This document shows, piece by piece, positions 1 through 8,115 of a stretch of DNA of 64,000 bases. The position numbers and the translations under genes were made by a program. Under the pieces are notes generated by a model that had not been told where the DNA came from, searched no databases, and was given only the letters and a program-made list of their open reading frames with translations. The DNA comes from Kitasatospora azatica KCTC 9699 (GTDB lineage: Bacteria > Actinomycetota > Actinomycetes > Streptomycetales > Streptomycetaceae), in NCBI RefSeq assembly GCF_000744785.1, contig NZ_JQMO01000003.1, positions 2,108,001-2,172,000 of the forward strand. Reading direction: 5' to 3'. How positions within the stretch are numbered: position 1 is the first letter of the stretch; each line of letters starts with the position of its first letter.

Positions 1-1563
1 CGGCGCCTGGGCGCCGGCGGGATGGGCCGGGTGTACCTGGGCCGGACGGCCGGCGGGCGCACCGTGGCCGTCAAGCTGGTCCGCGGCGAGCTGGCCGAGG
101 ACGGGGAGTTCCGGGCCCGGTTCCGCCGCGAGGTCGAGGCGGCCCGGCGGGTCGGCGGCCGGTGGACGGCGCCGGTGCTGGACGCCGACACCGAGAGCCG
201 CCACCCGTGGGTCGCCACCGGCTACGTCGCCGGCCCGACCCTCGGCGCGGCCGTGCGGGAGCACGGCCCACTGCCGCCGGACTCGGTGGCCGCGCTCGGC
301 ACCGGCCTGGCGCAGGCCCTGGTCGCGGTGCACGGGCTCGGTCTGGTGCACCGCGACGTCAAGCCGTCCAACGTGATGCTGACGCTGGACGGTCCGCTGC
401 TGATCGACTTCGGCATCGCGCGCGCCCTCGACGCCGGCAGCACCAAGTTGACCCAGTCCGGGTACGCGATCGGCTCGCCCGGGTTCATGTCCCCCGAGCA
501 GGCCCGCGGCGAGCCGACCGGGCCGGCCGGCGACGTCTTCTCGGTGGGCGCGGTGCTGGCGTACGCGGGCACCGGCATCGCGCCGTTCGGCGAGGGCATC
601 AGCGCGGCGGGCATGCTGTACCGGCTGCTGTACGAGGAGCCGGAACTCGGGGCGCTCGACCCGCAGTTGCGGGTGGTGGTGCAGCGCTGCCTGGTGAAGG
701 ACCCGGAGCAGCGACTGACGCCGGCCCAGCTGCGGGACTGGCTGGACGCCGGCGGCGCGGCCACGGCGGTGCTGGGGCGGGCCAGCGGCTGGCTGCCGCC
801 GGCCGTCTCGGCGGCGGTGGGGCGGCGGGCGGTGGAGCTGCTGGCGCTGGACGGTGGCCCGGCGCCGGCGGAGCCGACGGCGCTGGCGACCGTGGTGGAG
901 CGCGCCGAGCGGCCGGCCGAGCCGGTGCAGCCGATGGCCGAGCCCGAACAGGCCGTCAAGCCGACCGTGCAGCCGCCTGATCCGGGCACCGTGCGGCTGA
1001 CCCCCGCCCCACCCTCGGCGCCCCCGGCCTTCACCGTCCAGCACTCGCAGCCCCGGCACTCGCAGCCCCAGCACTCGCAGCCCCGGCACTCGCAGCCTCA
1101 GCCCTCGCAACCCCGGCGCCGGCGCGGGCCGCTGGTGGCCCTGGCCGTCCTCGTCCTGGCCGGCGTCACCGCGGGCGCCGTGCTCTGGGCCAACCAGCGG
1201 CAGAACGCGAACGGCACTCCGAGCGCCTCGCAGTCCACCCTCGTCGCCACGGTCCCGGAGGCGTTCCGCGGCCAGTGGCAGGGCACCCTCGGCAGCGGCA
1301 CCGACGCCCGTGCGTTCTCGGTCGTGGTGTACCAGGGGCAGACCGGCCAGCAGGTCGCCACCGTCACCCGGGCCTACCTGGGCAGCCTCACCCACTGCAG
1401 TCAGGCCGGCGAGCTGGTGGCGGCGACCACCAGCCGGCTCGACCTCAAGGTGATCAGTGCCGAGGGCGCCTGCGAGTCGAGCACCGGCACTCTGGTGCTC
1501 GCCCTCGACGGAGACCGACTCCACTTCGACGGGGACGGCCTGGCCGGGGACCTGTCCCGGTAG
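1..1563 (+). CDS. Ser/Thr protein kinase, membrane-anchored, 5' end outside window
   Basis: This is a eukaryotic-type (Hanks) protein kinase open at the window start. The reading frame already runs through the glycine loop (GAGGMGRVYLG) at base 13, so the ATG at 22 is internal and the true start lies upstream. Visible motifs are the VAVK lysine, the catalytic loop HRDVKPSNVML, the DFG motif in LIDFGIARAL and the SPGFMSPEQA activation-segment end. A Pro/Glu-rich juxtamembrane linker with a five-unit HSQP(R/Q) repeat leads to one transmembrane helix (about bases 1126-1190). A roughly 115-residue outside domain with no PASTA repeats follows. The next gene is a close paralogue in the same orientation, so the pair looks like a tandem duplication. 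The signal sensed is unknown. Confidence 0.93.
   Translation, partial: RRLGAGGMGRVYLGRTAGGRTVAVKLVRGELAEDGEFRARFRREVEAARRVGGRWTAPVLDADTESRHPWVATGYVAGPTLGAAVREHGPLPPDSVAALGTGLAQALVAVHGLGLVHRDVKPSNVMLTLDGPLLIDFGIARALDAGSTKLTQSGYAIGSPGFMSPEQARGEPTGPAGDVFSVGAVLAYAGTGIAPFGEGISAAGMLYRLLYEEPELGALDPQLRVVVQRCLVKDPEQRLTPAQLRDWLDAGGAATAVLGRASGWLPPAVSAAVGRRAVELLALDGGPAPAEPTALATVVERAERPAEPVQPMAEPEQAVKPTVQPPDPGTVRLTPAPPSAPPAFTVQHSQPRHSQPQHSQPRHSQPQPSQPRRRRGPLVALAVLVLAGVTAGAVLWANQRQNANGTPSASQSTLVATVPEAFRGQWQGTLGSGTDARAFSVVVYQGQTGQQVATVTRAYLGSLTHCSQAGELVAATTSRLDLKVISAEGACESSTGTLVLALDGDRLHFDGDGLAGDLSR
1042..1116 (+). repeat. 15-bp coding tandem repeat (HSQPR/HSQPQ x5)
   Basis: Five consecutive 15-bp units (cactcgcagccccgg and close variants) lie in frame inside the first kinase and encode HSQPR, HSQPQ, HSQPR, HSQPQ and PSQPR. 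They sit just before the transmembrane helix, in the flexible cytoplasmic linker. Unit number could vary by slippage. Confidence 0.9.
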
Positions 1564-1600
1564 GGAGGGCGCGGCGGCGCACCCGGTACGGTCGTCCCGG

Positions 1601-1636
1601 CCGGCGACGGCCGGCGACGGCCGGCGACGGCCGGCA
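1601..1636. repeat. 10-bp tandem repeat between the two kinase genes
   Basis: Three exact copies of ccggcgacgg (1601-1610, 1611-1620, 1621-1630) and a partial fourth (ccggca) fill most of the 96-bp spacer between the two kinase genes. The ribosome binding site of the second kinase (ggagcggaggagcg) follows directly. Confidence 0.85.
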
Positions 1637-1659
1637 GCAGGGCGGAGCGGAGGAGCGCG

Positions 1660-3372
1660 ATGGAGCCACTGGAGGCGCAGGACCCGCGGCAGGTCGGCGC
1701 GTACCGGCTGCTGCGGCGGCTCGGGGCGGGCGGCATGGGACGGGTGTTCCTGGGCCGCTCGACGGGCGGGCGCACGGTGGCCGTCAAGGTGGTGCGCGCG
1801 GAGCTCGCGGACGACGCGGAGTTCCGCGCCCGGTTCCGCCAGGAGGTGGCCTCGGCCCGGCAGGTCGGCGGCCGGTGGACGGCGCCGGTGCTGGACGCCG
1901 ACACCGAGAGCGCGCAGCCGTGGGTGGCCACCGGCTATGTCGCGGGCCCGGCGCTGGGAACGGCCGTGCAGCAGTACGGCCCGCTGCCCGAGGAGGCGGT
2001 GCGGGTACTCGGGATCGGGCTGGCCGGTGCGCTGGCGGCGGTGCACGGGCTCGGTCTGGTGCACCGCGACGTCAAGCCGTCGAACGTGCTGCTCGCGCTG
2101 GACGGGCCGCGGTTGATCGACTTCGGCATCGCGCGCGCCCTGGACACGGCTTCGCTCACCCAGTCCGGCTTCGTGGTCGGCTCGCCCGGCTACATGTCAC
2201 CGGAGCAGGCGAACGGACAGCCGGCCGGCCCGCCGAGCGACGTCTTCTCGCTCGCCGCCGTGCTCGCCTACGCGGCCGCCGGGACGGCGCCGTTCGGCGA
2301 GGGGGTCAGCGCGGCCGTACTGCTCTACCGGGTGATCCACGAGGAACCGGACCTGGCCGGGGTGCCGGACGGTCCGCTGCGCGAACTGCTGGCGGCCGCG
2401 CTCACCAAGCGGCCCGAGGACCGGCCGACCCCGCAGGAGTTCGGGCAGCGGCTGGCCGCGCTGGGCCCGGCGGGGGAGGCGGCGACGGTCAAGCTCGGGC
2501 GGGGCGGCTGGCTGCCCCCGGCGGTGGCCGAGGCGGTGGCCCGGCAGGCGGTGGAGCTGCTGGAGCTGGAGCACGAGCCGCAGGAACCGGAGACGACCAC
2601 CGGTGGCACGCCCGCCACGACCGAGCCCCGCCGCGCGGCGAGCAGCGGGGCGGGCGGTGGCGCGGGCGGTGAGGCAGGACATGGGGCGGGCGGTGAGTCG
2701 GGACGCGGGGCGAGAGGCTGGGCGCCGGCAGCCGTCGCGGTGGCGGCGGTGCTGGCGCTGGGCGGCGGGCTGCTGGCCTGGCAGCCGTGGGCACCCGCGA
2801 CGCCGAAGACGCCGTCCTCGGACAGCGACAGCCCGACCGGGACGCCGACCGAGACACCCACCAGGGGCGCGGCCGGGGGCGCGACCGACAAGCCGACCGA
2901 GCAGTCGTCGGACAGCCCGACTGACACCTCGTCGGACTCGCCGTCCGCGACCGACATCGAAACTCCCGCGGCCCCGCCGTCCCCGGGCCCGAGCACCCCC
3001 GACGCGATCCCGGCCGCCTTCCTCGGCACCTGGTCCGGCCTCGACAGCACCGCCACCCTCGGCCAACTGGTCGGCGAGACCACCACCGTCACCATCCGCC
3101 CGGCCGCCCTCGGCGCCGAGAACGCCACCAGTCTCAACACGGCCTCCGGCGGCCTGCTGAGCATCACCTGTGAGGGCGCCTGGAAGCTCACCTCGGCCGG
3201 CCCGCGCAAGCTGGTCTTCAGCTCCCGCCTGGTCCGCGAGAGCGGCAAGGGCTTCTGCTCCGGCGGCTCCAGCACCGAGCAGTTGGAGCTCAACGCCGAC
3301 GGCACCCTCACCTACACCTCGGTCGACAGCGCGGCCGGCAACCCGACGGCCACGCTGCACAAAGTCCGCTGA
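1660..3372 (+). CDS. Ser/Thr protein kinase, membrane-anchored (tandem paralogue)
   Basis: A 570-residue Hanks-type Ser/Thr kinase. The N-terminal kinase domain (about residues 12-275) has the glycine loop GAGGMGRVFLG, VAVKVV lysine, HRDVKPSNVLL catalytic loop, LIDFGIARAL and SPGYMSPEQA. A Gly/Ala/Arg-rich linker and one transmembrane helix (about residues 354-376) follow, then a Ser/Thr/Asp/Pro-rich stalk (about 383-445) and an outside domain of about 125 residues with two or more cysteines. The ATG at 1660 has a good GGAG-type ribosome binding site. It shares long, nearly identical DNA patches with the kinase just upstream, for example the segment coding GGRWTAPVLDADTES. The substrate and ligand are not evident, and nothing ties it directly to mqnC downstream. 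Confidence 0.94.
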   Translation: MEPLEAQDPRQVGAYRLLRRLGAGGMGRVFLGRSTGGRTVAVKVVRAELADDAEFRARFRQEVASARQVGGRWTAPVLDADTESAQPWVATGYVAGPALGTAVQQYGPLPEEAVRVLGIGLAGALAAVHGLGLVHRDVKPSNVLLALDGPRLIDFGIARALDTASLTQSGFVVGSPGYMSPEQANGQPAGPPSDVFSLAAVLAYAAAGTAPFGEGVSAAVLLYRVIHEEPDLAGVPDGPLRELLAAALTKRPEDRPTPQEFGQRLAALGPAGEAATVKLGRGGWLPPAVAEAVARQAVELLELEHEPQEPETTTGGTPATTEPRRAASSGAGGGAGGEAGHGAGGESGRGARGWAPAAVAVAAVLALGGGLLAWQPWAPATPKTPSSDSDSPTGTPTETPTRGAAGGATDKPTEQSSDSPTDTSSDSPSATDIETPAAPPSPGPSTPDAIPAAFLGTWSGLDSTATLGQLVGETTTVTIRPAALGAENATSLNTASGGLLSITCEGAWKLTSAGPRKLVFSSRLVRESGKGFCSGGSSTEQLELNADGTLTYTSVDSAAGNPTATLHKVR

Positions 3373-3427
3373 GCGCCCTGGCGTAGGCTGGTTCGGTCGT
3401 ACCCTCTGGAAGAAAGTAGGCCGCCAG

Positions 3428-4648
3428 GTGACCGAGCTCGCCGCGCCCCACGCCGCGCCCAGCACCGACCTGCAGGCCGTCCTCGACCGGGCGGCGGCAG
3501 GAGGGCGGATCAGTGCCGAGGAGGCGCTCGAGCTGTACCGCTCGGCGCCGCTGCACGCGCTCGGCTCGGCGGCCGACGCGGTGCGCCGCCGCCGGTACGC
3601 GGGCACCGAGCACATCGCCACGTACATCATCGAACGCAACATCAACTACACCAACGTCTGTGTGACGGCCTGCAAGTTCTGCGCGTTCTACGTGCCGCCG
3701 AAGAGCGAGAAGGGCTGGTCCCGGGACCTGGACGAGATCCTGCGCCGCTGCGCGGAGACCGTCGAGCTGGGCGGCACCCAGATCATGTTCCAGGGCGGCC
3801 ACCACCCGGACTACGGGGTGGAGTACTACGAGAAGCACTTCTCGGCGATCAAGCAGGCCTTCCCGCAGCTGGTGATCCACTCCCTCGGCGCCTCCGAGGT
3901 CGAGCACATGGCGCGGATCTCGGGCGTCTCGGTGGAGGAGGCGATCAGCCGGATCCACGCGGCCGGCCTGGACTCCTTCGCCGGCGCCGGCGCCGAACTG
4001 CTGCCGGAGCGCCCGCGCAAGGCGATCGCCCCGCTCAAGGAGTCCGGCGAGCGCTGGCTGGAGATCATGGAGACCGCGCACCGCCTCGGTGTCGAGTCCA
4101 CCTCCACCATGCTGATGGGCACCGGCGAGACCAACGCCGAGCGGATCGAGCACCTGCGGATGATCCGCGAGGTGCAGGACCGCACCGGCGGCTTCCGGGC
4201 GTTCATCCCGTACACCTACCAGCCGCAGAACAACCACCTCAAGGGCTCCACCCAGGCCACCGTCTTCGAGTACCTGCGGATGATCGCGATCGCCCGGCTC
4301 TTCCTCGACAACGTGGCGCACATCCAGGGCTCCTGGCTGACCACCGGCAAGGAGGCGGGCCAGCTCTCGCTGCACTACGGGGCGGACGACCTGGGCTCGG
4401 TGATGCTGGAGGAGAACGTCGTCTCGATGGCCGGTGCCAAGCACCGCTCCAACCTGACCGAGCTGATCCACCTGATCCGTGCCGCCGGGCGCACCCCCGC
4501 GCAGCGCTCCACCACCTACCAGCACCTGCGGGTGCTGGACGACCCGGCGAACGACCCGGTGGACCCGCGGGTCGCCTCGCACATCGCCTCCACCGCGCTC
4601 GAGGGCGGCACCGCGCACCCGGAGCTGAAGATCCTCTCCGCCAACTGA
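3428..4648 (+). CDS. mqnC: Cyclic dehypoxanthine futalosine synthase (radical SAM), menaquinone futalosine pathway
   Basis: Radical SAM enzyme that cyclises dehypoxanthine futalosine to the cyclic intermediate of the futalosine menaquinone pathway. The protein is 406 residues from GTG 3428. The frame is open further upstream, but conservation-type sequence begins near VTELAAPHAAP and the kinase gene ends at 3372. The 4Fe-4S cluster motif CX3CX2C (C78, C82, C85 in CVTACKFCAFY) follows NINYTNVC, which is typical of the MqnC/MqnE/CofH group. GGTQIMFQGGHHPDYG and FRAFIPYTYQP fit MqnC better than MqnE. A TAGGCT hexamer at 3384 is a possible -10 box. It overlaps the next gene by one base, so the two are translationally linked. 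Together with menG and the reductase below it supports menaquinone as the quinone of this cell. Confidence 0.93.
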   Translation: MTELAAPHAAPSTDLQAVLDRAAAGGRISAEEALELYRSAPLHALGSAADAVRRRRYAGTEHIATYIIERNINYTNVCVTACKFCAFYVPPKSEKGWSRDLDEILRRCAETVELGGTQIMFQGGHHPDYGVEYYEKHFSAIKQAFPQLVIHSLGASEVEHMARISGVSVEEAISRIHAAGLDSFAGAGAELLPERPRKAIAPLKESGERWLEIMETAHRLGVESTSTMLMGTGETNAERIEHLRMIREVQDRTGGFRAFIPYTYQPQNNHLKGSTQATVFEYLRMIAIARLFLDNVAHIQGSWLTTGKEAGQLSLHYGADDLGSVMLEENVVSMAGAKHRSNLTELIHLIRAAGRTPAQRSTTYQHLRVLDDPANDPVDPRVASHIASTALEGGTAHPELKILSAN

Positions 4649-5175
4649 TGCTCACGCTGCATCGGGCCGGGGACGCGGCGGTCCTGGTGCGGGACGACCG
4701 GATCGCCGGGCTCGGCCCGTACCAGGAGTTGGCCGCCGCGCACCCGGACGCCCGGGTGCGCGAGTGGCCCGGGGCGAGGATCACCGCCGGGCGGGTGGAG
4801 CCGGACGCCGTGTGGCTGTTGGAGCACCGCTACCACCCGGACCCGCGCGAGGAGCTGGGCACCGAGCCGGTGGCGCTGCCGGACGGGCTCGACGAGGGCC
4901 ACTACGGCGGGCTGGGCGGCAGCGCCCGGCGCGGGTTGCAGCGGCTGTTGGCCGGCGGGACGACGGCGCTGGTCGGCCCGTTCGAGCAGCCGGCCGTGCG
5001 GGCGGCGGTGCGGCGCTCGGGGCTGCGGGTGGTCGACTCCACCGCGCACGGGTCCGCCGCGTTCGAGTGTGTACCAGCGATCGGGGAACGAGCGGATTTC
5101 GCCGTCTTCGATGCCGTGGAAGATCACTGTCTGGCAACCGTACTGGCCGGTAGGCTCGTCTTTCGGCGCCGCTGA
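4648..5175 (+). CDS. Imidazolonepropionase/amidohydrolase-like short protein
   Basis: A 175-residue protein whose start codon overlaps the mqnC stop by one base (TGATG), so it is probably co-translated. Its opening (LTLHRAGDAAVLVRDDRIAGLGP) and end (ADFAVFDAVEDHCLATVLAGRLVFRR) resemble the composite beta-sandwich halves of amidohydrolases such as imidazolonepropionase. The long TIM-barrel core with its metal-binding HxH is missing. It is therefore either a remnant or a non-catalytic protein built from the flanking domain, and it is too short for a standard 380-residue amidohydrolase. From memory, proteins like this follow mqnC in other streptomycetes, which suggests retention rather than random decay. 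A role in the pathway is inference only. Confidence 0.7.
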   Translation: MLTLHRAGDAAVLVRDDRIAGLGPYQELAAAHPDARVREWPGARITAGRVEPDAVWLLEHRYHPDPREELGTEPVALPDGLDEGHYGGLGGSARRGLQRLLAGGTTALVGPFEQPAVRAAVRRSGLRVVDSTAHGSAAFECVPAIGERADFAVFDAVEDHCLATVLAGRLVFRRR

Positions 5176-5254
5176 CTGTCCGTCGGGCAGTGCGCGGAAG
5201 GATCGTCAGCACTCGAACTCCGTTTCACCGCCGATGGCCTGATCCCCCCTCGCC

Positions 5255-5284
5255 GTGACCTGAGGGGCCGCCAGCGGTTACGAT
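5255..5284 (+). promoter_or_regulatory. Candidate promoter upstream of small membrane protein gene
   Basis: GTGACC (5255-5260) and TACGAT (5279-5284) are separated by 18 bp, a plausible vegetative promoter 50 bp before the gene at 5334. A 6-bp inverted repeat, CCCCTC/GAGGGG (5246-5251 and 5262-5267), overlaps it. That repeat could be a weak terminator for the preceding operon or an operator. Confidence 0.3.
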
Positions 5285-5333
5285 CCCGGTCGGTCCCGCG
5301 TACCCGTCCCCGGAAGCCAGGTCACCCCAGCCC

Positions 5334-5912
5334 ATGCGATCCCCGACCCCGTCCGTCGCTCCCCGGATCGGCCGCGGCTGGTACCTCGCGGCGGTGCTCA
5401 GCGCCGTGGTGGCGCTCGGTATGTGCCTGCTGGGCTGGCGGCAGACCGAGTTGGCCGACAAGATCGGCGCCGACCCGGTCCGGGTCGAGGGCACCATCAC
5501 CCAGCTTCCCGGCGGCAGCGCCAGCTACAGCACCGTCAGCTACCAGGCGGACGGTCAGCACCGCACCGCGGCCGACCTCCAACTCCCGGCCGACGCCAAG
5601 GTCGGCGACCCGATCTGCCTGGAGCACGCCGCGACCGACGCCGGCGCGGTGCGGCTCTGCGACCAGAAGTACCCGCAGGCGGCCGGGATCCGGCTGGCCC
5701 AGATCAGCGTGCCGGTGGCGCTGCTGGTCTGCGGCCTGTGCGTGCTGCGGATCCGCCGCCACTTCCGCAGCGCGGCGGCGTTCACCGGGCGCACCCGGGT
5801 GGTCGCCACCATGGCGCTGGCCACCGAGGCGCTGGCCGACGGGATGCCCGCGATCACCCACGGCAAGCGCTCCCGCCGCCGCCACAAGAGCGGGCGGCGA
5901 GCCCTGCGATAA
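5334..5912 (+). CDS. Small membrane protein with extracytoplasmic loop (DUF3592-like layout)
   Basis: A 192-residue protein with a transmembrane helix at about residues 15-35, an extracytoplasmic segment of about 70 residues containing GTITQLPGGS and VSYQADGQHRTAADLQLPADAKVGDPICL, a second helix at about 120-140 and a very basic tail (KRSRRRHKSGRRALR). The layout of two helices around a small beta-type domain resembles DUF3592 proteins, but I cannot confirm the family. It lies between the mqnC pair and menG with 158 and 79 bp spacers. No enzymatic motif is visible. Confidence 0.75.
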   Translation: MRSPTPSVAPRIGRGWYLAAVLSAVVALGMCLLGWRQTELADKIGADPVRVEGTITQLPGGSASYSTVSYQADGQHRTAADLQLPADAKVGDPICLEHAATDAGAVRLCDQKYPQAAGIRLAQISVPVALLVCGLCVLRIRRHFRSAAAFTGRTRVVATMALATEALADGMPAITHGKRSRRRHKSGRRALR

Positions 5913-5991
5913 GCATCCTGCGGGCCCTGCGGGAGGCATCCCGTAGGGCCCTGCGCCGAGGCTGACGGCGGCAGGGTGAAGAATGGGGTGC

Positions 5992-6684
5992 GTGACCCGA
6001 GCCAACCTGGACAAGCAGCCCCACGAAGTCGCCGCCATGTTCGACGACGTCGCGGCCAAGTACGACCTCACCAACGACGTGCTCTCGCTCGGCCAGGCCC
6101 GCGCCTGGCGGCGGGCGGTGGCCGAGGCGGTGGCGGCTGCCCCCGGGGACTTGGTGCTCGACCTCGGGGCCGGTACCGGCACCTCCTCGCTGCCGTTCCT
6201 GGCGGCGGGCGCCAAGGTCGTCCCGTGCGACTTCTCGGTCGGGATGCTCAGCGAGGGCAAGCGCCGGCACCCCGAACTCCCGCTGACCGCCGGTGACGCC
6301 ACCAGGCTGCCGTTCGCCGACGGGTCCTTCGACGCGGTGACCATCTCGTTCGCGCTGCGCAACGTGCACGACACCGACGCCGCGCTGCGCGAGATGCACC
6401 GGGTCACCAAGCCCGGCGGCAAGGTGGTGATCTGCGAGTTCTCCACCCCGACCTGGACCCCGCTGCGCACCGTCTACACCGAGTACCTGATGCGCGCGCT
6501 GCCGCCGGTCGCCACCCGGGTGAGCAGCAACGCGGACGCGTACGTGTACCTCGCCGAGTCCATCCGGGCCTGGCCGGACCAGGCCGCGCTGGCCGCGAAG
6601 CTGCAGCAGGCGGGCTGGACCAAGGTGGCCTGGCGCAACCTGACCGGTGGCATCGTCGCCCTGCACCGCGGTTTCAAGGCCTGA
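5992..6684 (+). CDS. menG: Demethylmenaquinone methyltransferase
   Basis: Class I SAM-dependent C-methyltransferase (UbiE/MenG type) that converts demethylmenaquinone to menaquinone, the last step of the pathway. The SAM-binding motif is LDLGAGTGT (about residues 56-64). The MenG-typical N terminus DKQPHEVAAMFDDVA and the block ISFALRNVHDTDAALREMHRVTKPGGKVVICEFSTP are clear. I chose GTG 5992 because the family normally starts (M/V)TRAxLDKQPHEV; the in-frame ATG at 5983 would add only three residues. The protein is 230 residues, the usual length. It neighbours mqnC and the geranylgeranyl reductase-type gene, consistent with a menaquinone locus. Confidence 0.93.
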   Translation: MTRANLDKQPHEVAAMFDDVAAKYDLTNDVLSLGQARAWRRAVAEAVAAAPGDLVLDLGAGTGTSSLPFLAAGAKVVPCDFSVGMLSEGKRRHPELPLTAGDATRLPFADGSFDAVTISFALRNVHDTDAALREMHRVTKPGGKVVICEFSTPTWTPLRTVYTEYLMRALPPVATRVSSNADAYVYLAESIRAWPDQAALAAKLQQAGWTKVAWRNLTGGIVALHRGFKA

Positions 6685-6690
6685 GCGGCC

Positions 6691-6744
6691 CGAGCGGCCT
6701 GCGCGGCCCGAGCGGCCTGCGCGGCCCGAGCCGCCCGATCAGCC
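6691..6744. repeat. 18-bp tandem repeat in a convergent gap
   Basis: Two exact copies of cgagcggcctgcgcggcc (6691-6708 and 6709-6726) and a degenerate third copy fill the space between menG and the convergent acetyltransferase gene, and run a few bases into the latter's 3' end. The units are G/C-rich and partly self-complementary (gcggcc/ggccgc), so the transcript could fold and help end transcription. Confidence 0.7.
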
Positions 6745-7212
6745 GCCCAGCGTCAGCTGCATGATCAGCCGGTCGTCCCCGGGCCCGAAGTACGACGGCC
6801 GGTGCCCCAGCACGGAGAAACCGAGCGACCGGTAGAGCTTGATCGCGATCTCGTTGCCGGGCTCGACGCTCAGTCGCAGCTCGGCCACCCGGTCGGCGGT
6901 GAGCAGGTCGATGCTCTCCTCCATCAGCCGCCGCCCGTGCCCGAGGCCGCGGGCGTGCGCCACCACGCCCAGGCCCAGCACCCAGCACTGCTGGTGGTCG
7001 GGTGCGGTGGCGAGCAGCGAGTAGCCGGCGAGTTCGCCGCTGTGGTCGAGCACCAGGAACCGGGAGCCGTGGACTTCGAACAGCTGGCGCAGCACGAAGA
7101 ACGGATAGGGCTCGTCGGTGAAGATGGCCTGGTCGATGAGGCTGAGCCGATCGAGGTCCTGTTCGCTCGCCAGTCGAACGATCGCTGACTGTCGCTGAGT
7201 TGATCGACGCAC
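6739..7212 (-). CDS. GNAT family N-acetyltransferase
   Basis: A 157-residue acetyltransferase with the GNAT fold: conserved CoA-binding motif A (VVAHARGLGHGRRLMEES, i.e. the RxxGxG/A type), a preceding GYSLLATAPD strand and the C-terminal LYRSLGFSVLGHRPSYF block typical of RimI-like enzymes. GTG 7212 is preferred because a strong GGAGGAG ribosome binding site lies six bases before it. A longer start at 7236 would place that site inside the gene. It is divergent from the SCO2525-type operon, sharing a 102-bp promoter region, so co-regulation is possible. The substrate (protein, amino sugar or antibiotic) cannot be told. Confidence 0.88.
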   Translation of the reverse strand: MRRSTQRQSAIVRLASEQDLDRLSLIDQAIFTDEPYPFFVLRQLFEVHGSRFLVLDHSGELAGYSLLATAPDHQQCWVLGLGVVAHARGLGHGRRLMEESIDLLTADRVAELRLSVEPGNEIAIKLYRSLGFSVLGHRPSYFGPGDDRLIMQLTLGG

Positions 7213-7314
7213 TGGTTCTCCTCCAGCTCGTGGCACATCAACTGCCTTACCCCTACGCTAAGCTGACACCCGTTTGGGCGATAGCCGCGTGCACTCGGGG
7301 GGCGTTAACCAGCC

Positions 7315-8088
7315 GTGGATCTCATCTCTGGCCTCGACGAAGAGGCCCAGACGAACAGCCAGGCACCCTGGGACAAGTTCGACGCGAAGGACTACTTCAG
7401 CCACAACTACCGCACCCTTCGCGAGGACGACCGGCAGATCCTGGCTGCCGTCCGAGACCACTTCGGTGCGCTGCTGGCGGCGAGCGGGGCGACCGGGCTG
7501 CACGGGCTGGACCTGGGTGCCGGCACCAACCTGTACCCGGCACTGGCGATGCTGCCCTGGTGCTCGGCGATCACGCTGTTCGAGCGGGCCCCCAAGAACG
7601 TCGACTGGCTGCGCAGCGAGATCCAGCAGTACGGCACCAACTGGGACGAGTTCTGGCAGGTGCTGACCGAGCACCAGGCGTACCAGGGAGTGGCGGACCC
7701 GCGCGCGCGGCTGAAAAGCGCCGCCGATGTGCGCCCCGGTGATCTGTTCACCGAACTTCCCGAGGGCGGCGCCGACATCGGCACCATGTTCTTCGTCGCC
7801 GAGTCGCTCTCCACCTCCTACACGGAGTACCGCGGCGCGATCGACCACTTCGCCCGGGCGCTGCGACCTGGGGCTCCGTTCGCGGTCGCGTTCATGGAGA
7901 ACTCGGTCGGCTACGAGGTCGGCACGCACACGTTCCCGGCCTGCAAGGTCGGGCAGTCCGACGTCATTGACAGTCTGCAGGGTTACGCTGACAGTGATCT
8001 GACGGTCAGTCGGATCGATGTCCCGGGGCAGCCGCTGCGGCCCGGCTACACCGGAATGCTGCTCGCGCTCGGACGGATGCGCGACTGA
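7315..8088 (+). CDS. SCO2525-family SAM-dependent methyltransferase
   Basis: A 257-residue methyltransferase of the NNMT/PNMT/TEMT-like type. It has WDKFDAKDYFSHNY near the N terminus, SAM motif I LDLGAGTNLYPAL (residues 65-77), an acidic motif II in ITLFERAPKNVDWL and a late GTMFFVAESLSTS segment. It starts at GTG 7315 behind a purine-rich stretch. It is the first gene of a six-gene run, with 27 bp to the next gene. To my recollection it matches the protein family called SCO2525, which occurs with SCO2521-SCO2524 homologues in actinobacteria and has no known substrate. That this copy methylates a small molecule made or handled by the neighbouring proteins is inference. Confidence 0.85.
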   Translation: MDLISGLDEEAQTNSQAPWDKFDAKDYFSHNYRTLREDDRQILAAVRDHFGALLAASGATGLHGLDLGAGTNLYPALAMLPWCSAITLFERAPKNVDWLRSEIQQYGTNWDEFWQVLTEHQAYQGVADPRARLKSAADVRPGDLFTELPEGGADIGTMFFVAESLSTSYTEYRGAIDHFARALRPGAPFAVAFMENSVGYEVGTHTFPACKVGQSDVIDSLQGYADSDLTVSRIDVPGQPLRPGYTGMLLALGRMRD

Positions 8089-8115
8089 CCCAAACAGGCA
8101 GAACCGAGGTGGGAC

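Noticed and set aside
1601..1636. 10-bp repeat as a CRISPR-like array
   Set aside because: Units are contiguous with no spacers. It is a simple tandem repeat.
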